From Desulfallas thermosapovorans DSM 6562 (GTDB lineage: Bacteria; Bacillota; Desulfotomaculia; Desulfotomaculales; Desulfallaceae): a stretch of DNA of 64,000 nt. This document shows positions 16,171-25,681 of the stretch, piece by piece; positions within the stretch are counted from its first letter, which is position 1; each line of letters begins with the position of its first letter. The translations under genes and the position numbers were made by a program. The DNA lies in assembly GCF_008124625.1 (NCBI RefSeq), contig NZ_VNHM01000006.1:62001-126000 (forward strand). Reading direction: 5' to 3'. The notes under the pieces were generated by a model, which saw only the letters and a list, made by a program, of their open reading frames with translations, did not search any database and was not told where the DNA came from.

Positions 16171-17706
16171 ATGAACCTGCCTACAAGGCTTGCAGAAATA
16201 GCAAGGGTTTCCCCGGGTCAGGAAGCCATTGTTTTTAAGAACCAAAGATTGACCTACACTCAATTGGATACCCGGGTCAGCCAGTTGGCCAGTGGCTTAA
16301 AGCAACTGGGCATTAAAACGGGTGACCGGGTACTGTTAGCCATGCGTAATTGCCCGGAATACGTCATTGCTTATTACGCCATAATGCGCATGAAGGGTAT
16401 CGTGGTGCCAGTCAACCCTCATTATACCATTAATGAAATGGGTGTAATTATTAAGGACTGCCAGCCGGCCGCCGTAATAACCTGCCCGGAAAAACAGGAA
16501 TTATTTGAAAAAATAAGCCGGACAATAAAAATCCCGGCCGGAATAATTGTTAACAGCTGCGACCCTGAAAAAGAGGACATCTTCACTTATGAACAAATTA
16601 ATAAAAAGGGAACTGCTGCTTTTCAAGAAGTAAAATACAGCCATGAAGATGTGGCTGAAATCATGTATACCGCCGGCCAGGCCGGAAAACCCAAAGGGGC
16701 AATGCTGACCAGCTATAATCTTTATAGCAATGCACTGACATTCGCCCAGGTTTGTTCCTTAAGCCCGGCAGATCGCGCCCTGCTGACGGCACCTGTCTAC
16801 CATGCGGCTGCCCAGACCTGCGTAATGAATGGTACAATTGTTTCAGGTGGCACCCTTGTTATACAGGAGGGCTGGAGAGGTGCAGAGGAAGTTTTGAAGG
16901 AAATAGCTGAGGAAAAGATCACCTTTTTCTTTGGCACGCCCACAATGTACAGCCTGCTTTTGAAGTACCCGGAACTCGACAAATGCAATGTTAAATCATT
17001 GCGCATAGCCCTTTGCGGTGGTGCCAGTCTACCGCCGGGACTTTATGAATCAATGATTTCAAAGTTAGGCATATCACTTGTCGAAGGCTATGGTTTAACT
17101 GAAACATCTCCGGTGGTAACTATTAACTTTATTGGCGAGTCCGGCAAAAGGGGATCTGTGGGCAAACCCATTCCTGGTGTGGAAGTCAAGATATTTGATT
17201 ACGAAGACCGCGAAGTACCAAAAGGCCAGGTAGGTGAAATTGTTGTCCGCGGTCCCAACGTAATGAAAGGGTATTTAAACCTGGAAGAGGAAACGCGATG
17301 GCTTATGCGTAACGACTGGTTTCACACCGGCGACTTGGCCTATGAGGACAATGACGGCTACATTTATATAGTAGATCGCAAAAAGGACCTTATTATCCGC
17401 GGCGGGTTAAATATTAATCCCCGTGAAATTGAAGAAGTGCTTTACGACCACCCGGGCATATTTGAAGTTGCCGTGGTGGGCGTCCCGGACGCGGTAATGG
17501 GCGAGGAGATATTAGCCTATATCATGCCCAGGGAAGGACACGAAATGACCGAAGCGGAACTGAAGACCTTTTGCAAGGATAAAATGGCCAAGTATAAAAT
17601 ACCCCGCTATTTCCGCTTTGTAGACAATTTACCCAAAACATCATCCGGCAAGTTAATGCGCAAAGAATTGCAAAGTTGGATGGCCAAACAAAAACCTCCG
17701 GTTTAA
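16171..17706 (+). CDS. AMP-dependent acyl-CoA synthetase/ligase
   Basis: The 511-aa member of the ANL superfamily should activate a carboxylic acid to an acyl-adenylate and then to its CoA thioester. The later core motifs are intact: EGYGLTETSP (about residue 308), YIVDRKKDLIIRGG (about 400) and the C-terminal catalytic KTSSGKLMRKEL. The P-loop is unusual, YTAGQAGKPKGAM where the family has YTSGTTGxPKG, so the adenylation step may be altered. The start ATG 16171 has AAGGAGGG upstream. It stands alone, and its stop codon lies inside a terminator hairpin. Chain length of the substrate cannot be read. Confidence 0.88.
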   Translation: MNLPTRLAEIARVSPGQEAIVFKNQRLTYTQLDTRVSQLASGLKQLGIKTGDRVLLAMRNCPEYVIAYYAIMRMKGIVVPVNPHYTINEMGVIIKDCQPAAVITCPEKQELFEKISRTIKIPAGIIVNSCDPEKEDIFTYEQINKKGTAAFQEVKYSHEDVAEIMYTAGQAGKPKGAMLTSYNLYSNALTFAQVCSLSPADRALLTAPVYHAAAQTCVMNGTIVSGGTLVIQEGWRGAEEVLKEIAEEKITFFFGTPTMYSLLLKYPELDKCNVKSLRIALCGGASLPPGLYESMISKLGISLVEGYGLTETSPVVTINFIGESGKRGSVGKPIPGVEVKIFDYEDREVPKGQVGEIVVRGPNVMKGYLNLEEETRWLMRNDWFHTGDLAYEDNDGYIYIVDRKKDLIIRGGLNINPREIEEVLYDHPGIFEVAVVGVPDAVMGEEILAYIMPREGHEMTEAELKTFCKDKMAKYKIPRYFRFVDNLPKTSSGKLMRKELQSWMAKQKPPV

Positions 17707-17722
17707 AACCGGAGGTTTTTTT
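17692..17722 (+). terminator. terminator overlapping the stop codon of the acyl-CoA synthetase gene
   Basis: AAACCTCCGGTTT (17692-17704) pairs perfectly with AAACCGGAGGTTT (17706-17718), followed by more T. The last codons and the stop lie in the left arm. Confidence 0.85.
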
Positions 17723-17798
17723 GTTACACCTGGCACCGGGTTTGGAGGTTTAAGCAAAGCATAAAAAGCATTCATACCAAAGCCGGTATTGTAAATTC

Positions 17799-18959
17799 CT
17801 ATTGCAGGTTTGCCGGCTTCTCTCCCACTTGAACAGTAACATAAAGGGCACTGTGTTCCCGGTATACCCGAAGCAGTATTTTTTGCCCCACACCCGCATT
17901 TTGGATTTCTTCCGCCAGTTGCTCGGAGTTCTTGACGGGTTTCTCATTTATCTCCAAAATCACATCACCCTGGCGCAGACCCGCACTGGCAGCAGGACTT
18001 TGCGGCACAACACCGACCACCACAACCCCGTCGTCACTGGCTAGACCAAAATAATCCACCAGTTCAGGAGTCAGATCCTGCATTTGTATACCCAACCACG
18101 GCCGAATCACCTTACCCTTTTCCATCAACTCTCCCAGCACGTCGTTAACCGTGCTGGTAGGTATGGCAAAACCAATCCCCTGAGCTTGGGCCACCGCAGT
18201 ATTAATGCCGATCACCTCACCATGCAAATCCAGCAATGGACCACCGCTGTTGCCGGGGTTAATGGCGGCGTCGGTCTGCAGCAAATTTTTGTAATATCTT
18301 CCCTCCACGGGTACCGGCCTTCCCTTGGCGCTGATCACTCCCACTGTTACGGTATGATCAAAACCGTAGGGGTTGCCTATGGCAATAACCCAGTTACCAA
18401 CCTGGATATTGCCGGAATCCCCCAATTCTAAATGGGGCAAGTCTTTGCCGGCTTCTATTTTTAGTAACGCCAAATCCAGATCATAATCCGCGCCTATCAA
18501 TTTGGCCTCATATTGTTTTTCATTATCCTGCATCTCCACCATCACTCTATCGGCTCCCGATATCACATGTTCATTGGTTAAAACATAGCCGTCAGGGGAT
18601 ATTATAAACCCCGAACCCAAACCACTTTCCGTGCGGGGCTGCGGCCCGGAAGAACCGAAAAAATAACGGAAGAACGGATCATCCCAGAACGGGTCGTTAC
18701 GGGTTCCCCGGTTTATTTTTTCTACATTTATTTTAACCACGGCAGGCCCGGCATTCTTGACGATTTCAGCTATGGTGCCGGCACTCACTCCTGGAACGAC
18801 CTGTTCGGCGTTTGTCTTATTGCCGAGCAAAATATTTTTTGCCCCGTTTCCGTCTCCTTGCCCGTCATTTACCAGAAGACAACCCCCGGCAAACATTACG
18901 CCGGCGACAAACGCGGCCAGCCCGATAAATAATAGGCGGCGCCTGAATTCAACCGACAC
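17799..18959 (-). CDS. HtrA/DegP-type serine protease with PDZ domain
   Basis: The 386-aa membrane-anchored protease or chaperone handles misfolded envelope proteins. It has an N-terminal anchor (LLFIGLAAFVAGVMFAGG), a trypsin-like domain with the triad His in TNEHVISGAD, Asp in DYDLDLALLKI and Ser in NPGNSGGPLLD, and one C-terminal PDZ domain (GLRQGDVILEINEKPV). I prefer the GTG start at 18959, which has GGGGGT seven bases upstream; ATG 18980 would add seven residues. The single-PDZ layout matches Gram-positive HtrA proteins. Confidence 0.93.
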   Translation of the reverse strand: MSVEFRRRLLFIGLAAFVAGVMFAGGCLLVNDGQGDGNGAKNILLGNKTNAEQVVPGVSAGTIAEIVKNAGPAVVKINVEKINRGTRNDPFWDDPFFRYFFGSSGPQPRTESGLGSGFIISPDGYVLTNEHVISGADRVMVEMQDNEKQYEAKLIGADYDLDLALLKIEAGKDLPHLELGDSGNIQVGNWVIAIGNPYGFDHTVTVGVISAKGRPVPVEGRYYKNLLQTDAAINPGNSGGPLLDLHGEVIGINTAVAQAQGIGFAIPTSTVNDVLGELMEKGKVIRPWLGIQMQDLTPELVDYFGLASDDGVVVVGVVPQSPAASAGLRQGDVILEINEKPVKNSEQLAEEIQNAGVGQKILLRVYREHSALYVTVQVGEKPANLQ

Positions 18960-19160
18960 AAATCTACCCCCTGTCATCATGCCTTACTTTTATTTTATAA
19001 TAGCAGATGTCGCTTTATTTTTCTATTCAACCACCAAAAAAGCCGCCTGGTATTAGACCATAGCCGATTAACAATGGGGGGAACAAGCCGTGATTTACAC
19101 CGCCCGCTGTAAGTGGTGACAAATTCCGTGACAAAAATTTTTAAAAAACTATTGAATTAT

Positions 19161-21258
19161 GGTGCCAGGTTGTGTTAATATGTTGTGTAAAAGTAGGGTT
19201 TAAAATTTACAAATTTTCGGTGGCTCTTTTTGAGAATCTTTCAACAAACCAAAACAGAAAAAAATAGCTGTCCGTTACCAGACAACTATAAATAAAATTC
19301 CCGTTGGCGTATTAAACTACGGTTCTATGTTCTTTAGGCAAGCCAATGGCATTTAATATATCATCTTGGTGTTTGGAAATGTGGGTTAATGATTTAAATT
19401 CCTGATCATCCAACTGGTTTATAACAATCTTGATATCTTCCAGCATAAGCAGTGCTTGACGCACATCAAATGTTAGTCCCGCTTGCCGCAACAACCTTTC
19501 CAAAAATTTTTCCAAAATAACAGCCAGAACACAGACAAATATATTAGCTGATACTTTAAGTTCAGCGTGCAGCAAATTTGGCCACGGCTCGAAGTTTTTG
19601 ATTTCCCTGAATGATTCCGCCATCAGGGCAAGTCCTGTATAAGCTTTAATTACCTCTTGACCTCTAAGAAAATTATTGTTGCTTTCCAGAAGAAAAGCTC
19701 CGGCCAACATACCATCCTGCTCCAGCAAATCATCTCTGCGCCGAAAACTAAATTCTTTAGCATTTTCATTATAATGCCATTCGAAGTATTTACGGCAATA
19801 GCTATCTTTAAAAACAGGCAGGTTTTTGTTGAATGCCGGCTTACCGTTAATACCACGCCTATCTTCCACTGCCTTTTGAACAGCTCTTAATTCATTCTCT
19901 ATATCGTGCAACCTTTCACCGAGAAGAGCTTTCACTTGCTCTGATCCCGTGGGGTTACTGCATAAGAGGTACCTGATATCGCCATCCCTAATTTCCTTGA
20001 ACCACAAGTCCTCAGATACTTCCTGAAATTCATGCCTGTTTGCATACCATTCATTAATAAATAGCTCTCTTTTTTGCCTGGTCATTAATTTACTGCCAAT
20101 AATATAATCATAATTATGGGCAACTAAAATTTCCAGGTTAGGGTTGCTCATAATATTGCGCTCCCCTATAAAAATACACCTATCTGTATCAAAGTTCGCC
20201 TTCAGGTAATCCATCACACTTCTCAGTTCCCAATCATCCGAAGATTCTCGCAAAACGCGGTGTCCTAAAGGCATACCATCCCGGCTAACCAGCAACCCGA
20301 AGTCCACCTTTTGATATTCTTCAGGTTCCCCTATGATATATTTACCGTATGCTGTCAAATTTAGTTCCATCCTGGGTGCCGGTTCTATCATACCCGTGGT
20401 GAGGCGACAAAACGCCAGGTCAGTATTAATGTGCGTCAAGGAAGTTAATTTTTCAAACAATCTTTTTTCCAGCTCTTCCTTGTAATCGGCAACCACATCC
20501 AGTGCCCGGTAAAAATGTTGCGCGGATAGTTCCTTTCCTGACAGTGACGGCATATACAGGCATTTATACCAATCACTGATGGCCTGTTTGTGTTGCGGTT
20601 GAATAACCTGGTTAATGGCCATCAATTCAACCAGCAAAGGTATATTTATTGATTCGTCATCCCTGTTCGGACTTGCCACAACATCCCGAATAATCCCATC
20701 AACATCCAGCAGTTCCCATACTCTATGAATAGCCAGGACTTCTCCATAGCGTAATATTTTTTTAGTTTCCAAATTGCCGGGTTGGCGGGAAACTCCGCAT
20801 ATTTTTGATAAGCCGGCAATCAACCCGCTAACCTTATCTGGAGTCAGCTTATCCATACTGCCCAAATTAGCAATAACCCGTTGTTTGACCTTATCGCCTT
20901 CCCTGTAATTTTCTATTAATTTCAGGTAGGTATATTCTTTACCGTTACTACGGCTGGTTATTTTCCGGAAAAACACTAGAATCACCACCTTGCCGTATAA
21001 AAATATAACCACACAATTATACGTTTAATTAAATAATATGATCGCTACTGGCACATTACCACCGGCCATCACGCTTATAATTTTTACCCCGTGGTTTTCA
21101 CCACTTTTAAGCACTACCTCTCGCTATGTTTTCCATGGGGAAAACACTTTATCTATTTAAACTTAATATATCACATCCATAGTCTTTGTGCAATATTTCA
21201 CCAGGCAGATTTAAATAGTTTAAATAGTTTGAATTATTAATCATAAGTACCAGGCACC
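19161..21258. mobile_element. putative IS1634-like insertion sequence, probably old
   Basis: A transposase-like gene is flanked by GGTGCCAGGT (19161-19170) and its near-inverse ACCAGGCACC (21249-21258), nine of ten positions matching, which would give an element of about 2.1 kb. The ends do not match further inwards and I see no clear target duplication, so these borders are tentative. A hairpin ATAGCTGTC...GACAACTAT (about 19265-19290) lies downstream of the gene. Confidence 0.4.
19312..20976 (-). CDS. IS1634/IS4-superfamily transposase-like protein, catalytic residues degenerate
   Basis: The 554-aa protein starts at GTG 20976 behind AAGGTGGTGA; 21012 is a longer, unsupported start. The N-terminus (YTYLKLIENYREGDKVKQRV, then IANLGSMD) and the C-terminal block (YTGLALMAESFREIKNFE, then LHAELKV) are typical of IS1634-type transposases. 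Yet the usual DxTT motif reads CRLTT, and the usual DRG second-aspartate motif reads IGERNIMS, so two of the three DDE acids seem lost although the frame is intact over 555 codons. It is either an inactive transposase or a domesticated one. Confidence 0.82.
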   Translation of the reverse strand: MFFRKITSRSNGKEYTYLKLIENYREGDKVKQRVIANLGSMDKLTPDKVSGLIAGLSKICGVSRQPGNLETKKILRYGEVLAIHRVWELLDVDGIIRDVVASPNRDDESINIPLLVELMAINQVIQPQHKQAISDWYKCLYMPSLSGKELSAQHFYRALDVVADYKEELEKRLFEKLTSLTHINTDLAFCRLTTGMIEPAPRMELNLTAYGKYIIGEPEEYQKVDFGLLVSRDGMPLGHRVLRESSDDWELRSVMDYLKANFDTDRCIFIGERNIMSNPNLEILVAHNYDYIIGSKLMTRQKRELFINEWYANRHEFQEVSEDLWFKEIRDGDIRYLLCSNPTGSEQVKALLGERLHDIENELRAVQKAVEDRRGINGKPAFNKNLPVFKDSYCRKYFEWHYNENAKEFSFRRRDDLLEQDGMLAGAFLLESNNNFLRGQEVIKAYTGLALMAESFREIKNFEPWPNLLHAELKVSANIFVCVLAVILEKFLERLLRQAGLTFDVRQALLMLEDIKIVINQLDDQEFKSLTHISKHQDDILNAIGLPKEHRTVV

Positions 21259-21295
21259 ATTAATATTGTCACTTTTTTTCATTTAAAATTTGCAG

Positions 21296-22780
21296 TTACC
21301 AGACTCCCAGCAAGTGCCACCACATACCCGCCAGGCCAACCACTATAAGCGTAAGGGATAGTATAAACAACAGGCTGCCCGCCCTTAAAAAATCCGATGC
21401 CTTTAAAAACCCCGGCCCGTAAACTATGGCATTGGCCGGAGTGGCTATGATCAGCAAATACGACAGGGCCGATCCCAAGGAGGTGGCCACCCCAATGGCG
21501 CTGGGAGAGGTACCGGTCAATTCCGCCGCCTGGATAAAAACCGGCCCCAAAAGGGCCACGGTCGGCCCATCAGCCATGGTACTGGTGGTAAACGCAGTTA
21601 TGGCGGTAGTTACAGCCAGCAGCGATAGACCCATAGTCACCCCAATGGCGGCTGCGGCATCAAGCAGTTGAGCGGCCAACCAGGCCGCCGCACCGGTGGC
21701 CACCAGCATTTTGCCCATGGATATGGCCCCTGCATACAGGAGTACCACGCCCCACTGGGTTCTTTGCTGTAAATAACTCCAGTCCACCAAACCTAATACA
21801 GTCGCCGCGACGATGCCTATCATGGCTATATTACCCACCCCCAACTGGCGGCTGAACAACACCCAACCCGCCACCACCAAAAGGAATATGGCCAGGGCAA
21901 GTTTCGCCCGGACAGTCATAGGGCCGTCGGCATCAATTTCCTGCTGTATCCTTTCCAATACTTCCTCCAAATCACTAACTTCAGGTTTAAACAATTTCAG
22001 CAGCCAAAAAGACACCAGGGGTATCATCAGCAAGGTAAACGGGAAGGCCATCAAAATCCACTGGCCGTAACCCATATTGATCCCCAGGCTGTTTAAATAA
22101 CTTAACATCAGAGCGTTACGGGCACCGCCTGAAGGTGTAAACACTCCGCCTATAATCACCCCGTAGGCAATGGCCAGCATCATCAGCTTGCCAAGATTGG
22201 GTACTTTTTTAATACCCCCGCTTAAGGATACAATGCCTACACCTATGGGTAGCATAATGGTCACCGTAGCATGCTCGGTGATGAAACCGGCGCTTAAAGC
22301 ACAAAAAGCAACCATACCCGGCACTACCCGGCTAATCCTGGTTCCGGATATGCTGAGCATGTACATGGCCAGCTTATTATGTATATTATATTTAACCAGC
22401 ATGGCCCCCATCATCAGCACACCCATAATAAATACCACGGTATCGTCCATAAAAGTACGCGGCACTTCCTGGTATGCACTGATACCCATGATAATCTGAT
22501 AAGAGCCAATTATCATGGCGGTCATGGGGAGTGGAACAGCTTCGGTCAAAAAACAAACCACCACAAATACCCACAGGCCGATGGCATATTTACCTTCTTT
22601 GGAAAGCCCTTCGGGCGTAGGCATTAGACAAATAAAAACAAGCAGCAACATGGCTAAAATAAGCCATTTGCGCTCGTCAAACCGCCGTTTTGGACTGCCG
22701 CTCGGGGGCAAAATTTCATGTCCGGAAGGGTTATCCTTATTTCTGAAATCTTTTAAATCAATAATTTTGCGCGTATCCAT
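21296..22780 (-). CDS. SLC13/DASS-family anion:sodium symporter
   Basis: The 494-aa protein has 11-12 predicted membrane helices after a hydrophilic N-terminus. Family marks are TEAVPLPMTAM near residue 85, PSGGARNALML and a second half containing TSTMADGPTVALLGPV and ATPANAIVYGPGF. Members import dicarboxylates, citrate or sulfate with sodium. In a sulfate reducer sulfate is an attractive substrate, but the sequence alone cannot separate it from dicarboxylates. A terminator-like hairpin lies 75 bp upstream of its start. Confidence 0.88.
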   Translation of the reverse strand: MDTRKIIDLKDFRNKDNPSGHEILPPSGSPKRRFDERKWLILAMLLLVFICLMPTPEGLSKEGKYAIGLWVFVVVCFLTEAVPLPMTAMIIGSYQIIMGISAYQEVPRTFMDDTVVFIMGVLMMGAMLVKYNIHNKLAMYMLSISGTRISRVVPGMVAFCALSAGFITEHATVTIMLPIGVGIVSLSGGIKKVPNLGKLMMLAIAYGVIIGGVFTPSGGARNALMLSYLNSLGINMGYGQWILMAFPFTLLMIPLVSFWLLKLFKPEVSDLEEVLERIQQEIDADGPMTVRAKLALAIFLLVVAGWVLFSRQLGVGNIAMIGIVAATVLGLVDWSYLQQRTQWGVVLLYAGAISMGKMLVATGAAAWLAAQLLDAAAAIGVTMGLSLLAVTTAITAFTTSTMADGPTVALLGPVFIQAAELTGTSPSAIGVATSLGSALSYLLIIATPANAIVYGPGFLKASDFLRAGSLLFILSLTLIVVGLAGMWWHLLGVW

Positions 22781-22855
22781 AAAACCCTCGTTTAACCATA
22801 TATCTAGACGGGCATATTGACAGCCGGTTATCTTTAATTATACTTCAACAGCAAC

Positions 22856-22891
22856 AAAAAAACAGCACCCTTTATACCATAAAAAGGGTGC
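22856..22891 (-). terminator. minus-strand terminator upstream of the DASS gene
   Basis: On the minus strand GCACCCTTT (22891-22883) pairs with AAAGGGTGC (22873-22865), followed by TGTTTTTTT. There is no gene on the minus strand just before it, so it may be a leader attenuator of the DASS gene or terminate an unseen RNA. Confidence 0.55.
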
Positions 22892-23104
22892 AAGGAACAC
22901 TTGAGCAGATAAAACCATCCACTGGATAGCATTAAACAATAATAACCAGTGGACTTGCCCAAAAATTTTTTTATTTTAAATGTGAAACATTGCACTATGT
23001 TACTGGTTATTGTATAATTACTCTAAAAAATATATCTTCTACGACGCACAAAAACACGTTGTTTATACAAAAAACTTGATAATTTATTTGTCAACGCAAA
23101 GGGG

Positions 23105-23190
23105 GTGTTAATAAAATAAAAAGCGTATCAGGGAAGTCCTTTAACCCGGCCCCCACCCGGTCAAAGATAACTTCCCCTGTTCCTTAACAC
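23105..23190 (+). other. nested structured element upstream of the CBS gene
   Basis: Three nested pairings can be drawn: GTGTTAA (23105-23111) with TTAACAC (23184-23190), CAGGGAAGT (23129-23137) with ACTTCCCCTG (23170-23179, one bulge), and CCGG (23146-23149) with CCGG (23157-23160). No T-run follows, so it is not a simple terminator. It lies about 190 bp before the CBS gene. It may be a leader RNA. Confidence 0.35.
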
Positions 23191-23383
23191 TTTAAAGTTA
23201 CTTTAATTACTACAGTATAACACGACACGCCTGAAAAACTTTTGTCATTATATTTATCATACTTTTTAATATTCTGCTTTTGTAAATAATATCACAACTA
23301 AAGCCTTTTGACAATAATTTTGTTTATATTTTCGTCACTACTTATAAAAACATGGTAATGGTAAGCGAAGGGAGGCATTTAAT

Positions 23384-23956
23384 ATGGATAGCCCCTGCGA
23401 AAAAAAGGTGCAAGACATTATGATCCCCATCTACGATTACCCCACAGTTTCTGCCCAGGCAACCCTTAAAACTGCCGTACGGGTACTGGCAAACGCATAT
23501 ACATCACAAAAAAACAAGCCCCGAACGGGACGCCAGTGTGTTTTTGTTGTGGAAAACAATGAAATGGTGGGTACATTTGGTGTCACCGAATTGCTCTCAG
23601 CCATTGAGCCCCGTCATCTAAAGGGAACCGTGTTTGGTGGCACAAAAACATACAATGTTTGGGCAATGCCAATTTTTTGGGAAGGACTGCTCACAGAGCG
23701 CTGCTTGAAGGTTACCGGTAAGAAGGTTATTGACTACATGAAACCAATTGAAAACCATATCGGTTTAAATGATACCTTACTCAAAGCGGCATATTACATG
23801 ACTCAATATAATGTTGATGAGATAGCGGTTAAGAACAAGGAACGCATTGTGGGTATGGTGCGCAGAGCCGATTTATTCCACGAAATAACTCGTTTAATTG
23901 TCAGTGAAAGGGCTCATGCCCAAAATGAATCGTACAGCCAGGCCATTTACGGATAA
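23384..23956 (+). CDS. CBS-domain protein
   Basis: The 190-aa soluble protein contains a pair of CBS motifs. The first is VQDIMIPIYDYPTVSAQATL through GRQCVFVVENNEMVGTFGVTELL, the second VIDYMKPIENHIGLNDTL through IAVKNKERIVGMVRRADLF. CBS pairs bind adenosine nucleotides and regulate partner proteins. An insert between them (GTKTYNVWAMPIFWEGLLTE) is unusual for the family. It starts at ATG 23384 behind AAGGGAGG and stands between two anion permease genes, which suggests but does not prove a regulatory link. Confidence 0.85.
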   Translation: MDSPCEKKVQDIMIPIYDYPTVSAQATLKTAVRVLANAYTSQKNKPRTGRQCVFVVENNEMVGTFGVTELLSAIEPRHLKGTVFGGTKTYNVWAMPIFWEGLLTERCLKVTGKKVIDYMKPIENHIGLNDTLLKAAYYMTQYNVDEIAVKNKERIVGMVRRADLFHEITRLIVSERAHAQNESYSQAIYG

Positions 23957-24016
23957 AACCCTGTCCCCTTTTTAAAAACCGCCGGCAACCCGAAAGAGAC
24001 ATTCAAGCTCAAGGTT

Positions 24017-24044
24017 AAAGGCACCCCAAGGGTGGGTGCCTTTT
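24017..24044 (+). terminator. terminator after the CBS gene
   Basis: AAAGGCACCC (24017-24026) pairs with GGGTGCCTTT (24034-24043), followed by a short T-run. A copy of the dispersed repeat follows about 40 bp later. Confidence 0.7.
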
Positions 24045-24084
24045 AACCAACAACAACAAAGCTTGTTCGAGAGTAGGCTTTGGG

Positions 24085-24214
24085 GCCGGGTGTTGAAAGG
24101 TTAAAGGTTTTCGATCTTTCAACACCTGACACCTACGTAAGCACCACAAAAGCCGGCTAACATAGAGATGAAGTTAATCACGCGCGAACTTTTTGAACAG
24201 CCTTTATTAATTAT
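24085..24214 (+). repeat. dispersed structured repeat, copy A
   Basis: GCCGGGTGTTGAAAGG opens a palindrome closed by CTTTCAACACCTGAC. The shared core GCACCACAAAAGCCGG follows, then a variable stretch and the tail CGCGCGAACTTTTTGAACAG. Four other copies lie at 41.25, 46.53, 49.68 and 62.03 kb. This copy sits between convergent genes, in the orientation of the CBS gene. Confidence 0.75.
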
Positions 24215-24277
24215 CCACTAACCTTATTATGCTCATCTATTATGCTCATTTACTATTTTTGTATACCCTTTAACCCT

Positions 24278-25681
24278 TTAAGCGTTTAATTTCCGGGCAG
24301 CGCTTCTTTCCAGCGCCTTATTTATAGGCATGGCTGCTACTGCCACCAGCACACCAAATCCCAGCGTGACTAAAATAGTAATTGTCTCGGGATAAATATG
24401 CCACAATAACATGTATGCGCTGCTCAGCACAAGGGATACTAACATTAACGGGAAAGCTACTACAAAGTATTTCATGAAGGTTATATGAATACCGCGTTTT
24501 TCCGCCATGCCGATCACCACAACGTTGGCGGAGGCACCAATTATGGTACCGTTTCCACCCAGGCAGGCACCCAGGGATAAAGACCACCAGAATAGATTCA
24601 GGGCACTGGGATCGGTAATGCCCATTAAGATGCCCATATTATTAATCATGGGAATCATGGTAGCCACAAATGGTATATTGTCCACAAATGCCGATGCAAT
24701 ACCGGAAAGCCACAGTATAAGCATGGAAGTGGGGATCCAGGCACCACCGGTTAAATCCATGGCAGCTGCGGCTATTGCAGCGATAACACCGGTTTCCACC
24801 AAACCGCCCACCAGCACGAATAAACCTATAAAGAAGAATATAACAGGCCACTCCACAGCGTGCAGGGCATGTTCGGGGTCCTCACGGCTGACTAAAAGCA
24901 GTAAACTGGCTCCAGTCAAAGCAATAACTGAAGATTCCAGGTGCACATACTGGTGCAGGGCAAAACCCGTTATGGTGAGAGCCAGCACAATCAGGCACTT
25001 CCGCAGCAACTTCATATCCTTTAGCTCGTCTTGCTCGTTTAACTCCATAATTTTAGCCTGCCGCTCCGGGTCCGTTACCAACTGCGACCGGTAAATCAAA
25101 CGCAATAAAGTAAGGGTAACCACATACACAACCACAACAATCGGTGTAAGGTTAATTATAAAGTCCATGAATCCCAGGTGGGTCGCACTGCCGATCATAA
25201 TATTGGGCGGGTCGCCTATCAAAGTGGCAGTGCCGCCGATATTGGAAGAAAGTATTTCAGCGATTAATATCGGCATGGGGTTTATTTTGAGCTTTTGGGC
25301 AATGGCGAAAGTTACCGGGACAATAAGCAGTACAGTAGTCACATTATCTAAAAGTGCCGATAAAACCGCTGTAACCAGGGAAAGGGCAGCCATAATTTTA
25401 AGCGGTTCACCCTTTGAACTTTTAGCCGCCTTTATGGCCAGAAACTCAAAAACTCCCGTCTGCCTGGTAATGCCCACAATGATCATCATGCCCACCAACA
25501 GGCCGATGGTGTTGAAATCAATGTGGTGCACCGCGTCTTCGGGACTTAATATTTTGGTGACGACAATTAGCGACGCACCAACCAGGGCAATAACAGCCCG
25601 GTGAATTTTTTCGGATACTATGATAGCATAGGTGATTAAAAAAATTGCAGTGGCAAAATATACTTGCAGGTGCTCCGGCAA
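24278..25681 (-). CDS. ArsB/NhaD-like anion permease (SLC13-related)
   Basis: The 467-aa protein has about 12 membrane helices and the two inverted repeats of the ion transporter superfamily. Typical blocks are SALLDNVTTVLLIVPVT with GGTATLIGDPPN in the first half and ASAFVDNIPFVATMIPM with LGGNGTIIGASANVV in the second. Related proteins carry arsenite, Na+/H+ or organic and inorganic anions. It starts at ATG 25681 behind a GGGGAAGAG ribosome site. It is distinct from the two DASS-type permeases in this window. Confidence 0.87.
   Translation of the reverse strand: MPEHLQVYFATAIFLITYAIIVSEKIHRAVIALVGASLIVVTKILSPEDAVHHIDFNTIGLLVGMMIIVGITRQTGVFEFLAIKAAKSSKGEPLKIMAALSLVTAVLSALLDNVTTVLLIVPVTFAIAQKLKINPMPILIAEILSSNIGGTATLIGDPPNIMIGSATHLGFMDFIINLTPIVVVVYVVTLTLLRLIYRSQLVTDPERQAKIMELNEQDELKDMKLLRKCLIVLALTITGFALHQYVHLESSVIALTGASLLLLVSREDPEHALHAVEWPVIFFFIGLFVLVGGLVETGVIAAIAAAAMDLTGGAWIPTSMLILWLSGIASAFVDNIPFVATMIPMINNMGILMGITDPSALNLFWWSLSLGACLGGNGTIIGASANVVVIGMAEKRGIHITFMKYFVVAFPLMLVSLVLSSAYMLLWHIYPETITILVTLGFGVLVAVAAMPINKALERSAARKLNA

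Noticed and set aside
24507-25094. A 195-codon plus-strand frame opposite the ArsB/NhaD permease
   Set aside because: It is a shadow frame of a membrane protein gene; its Ser/Pro/Met-rich product is not protein-like.
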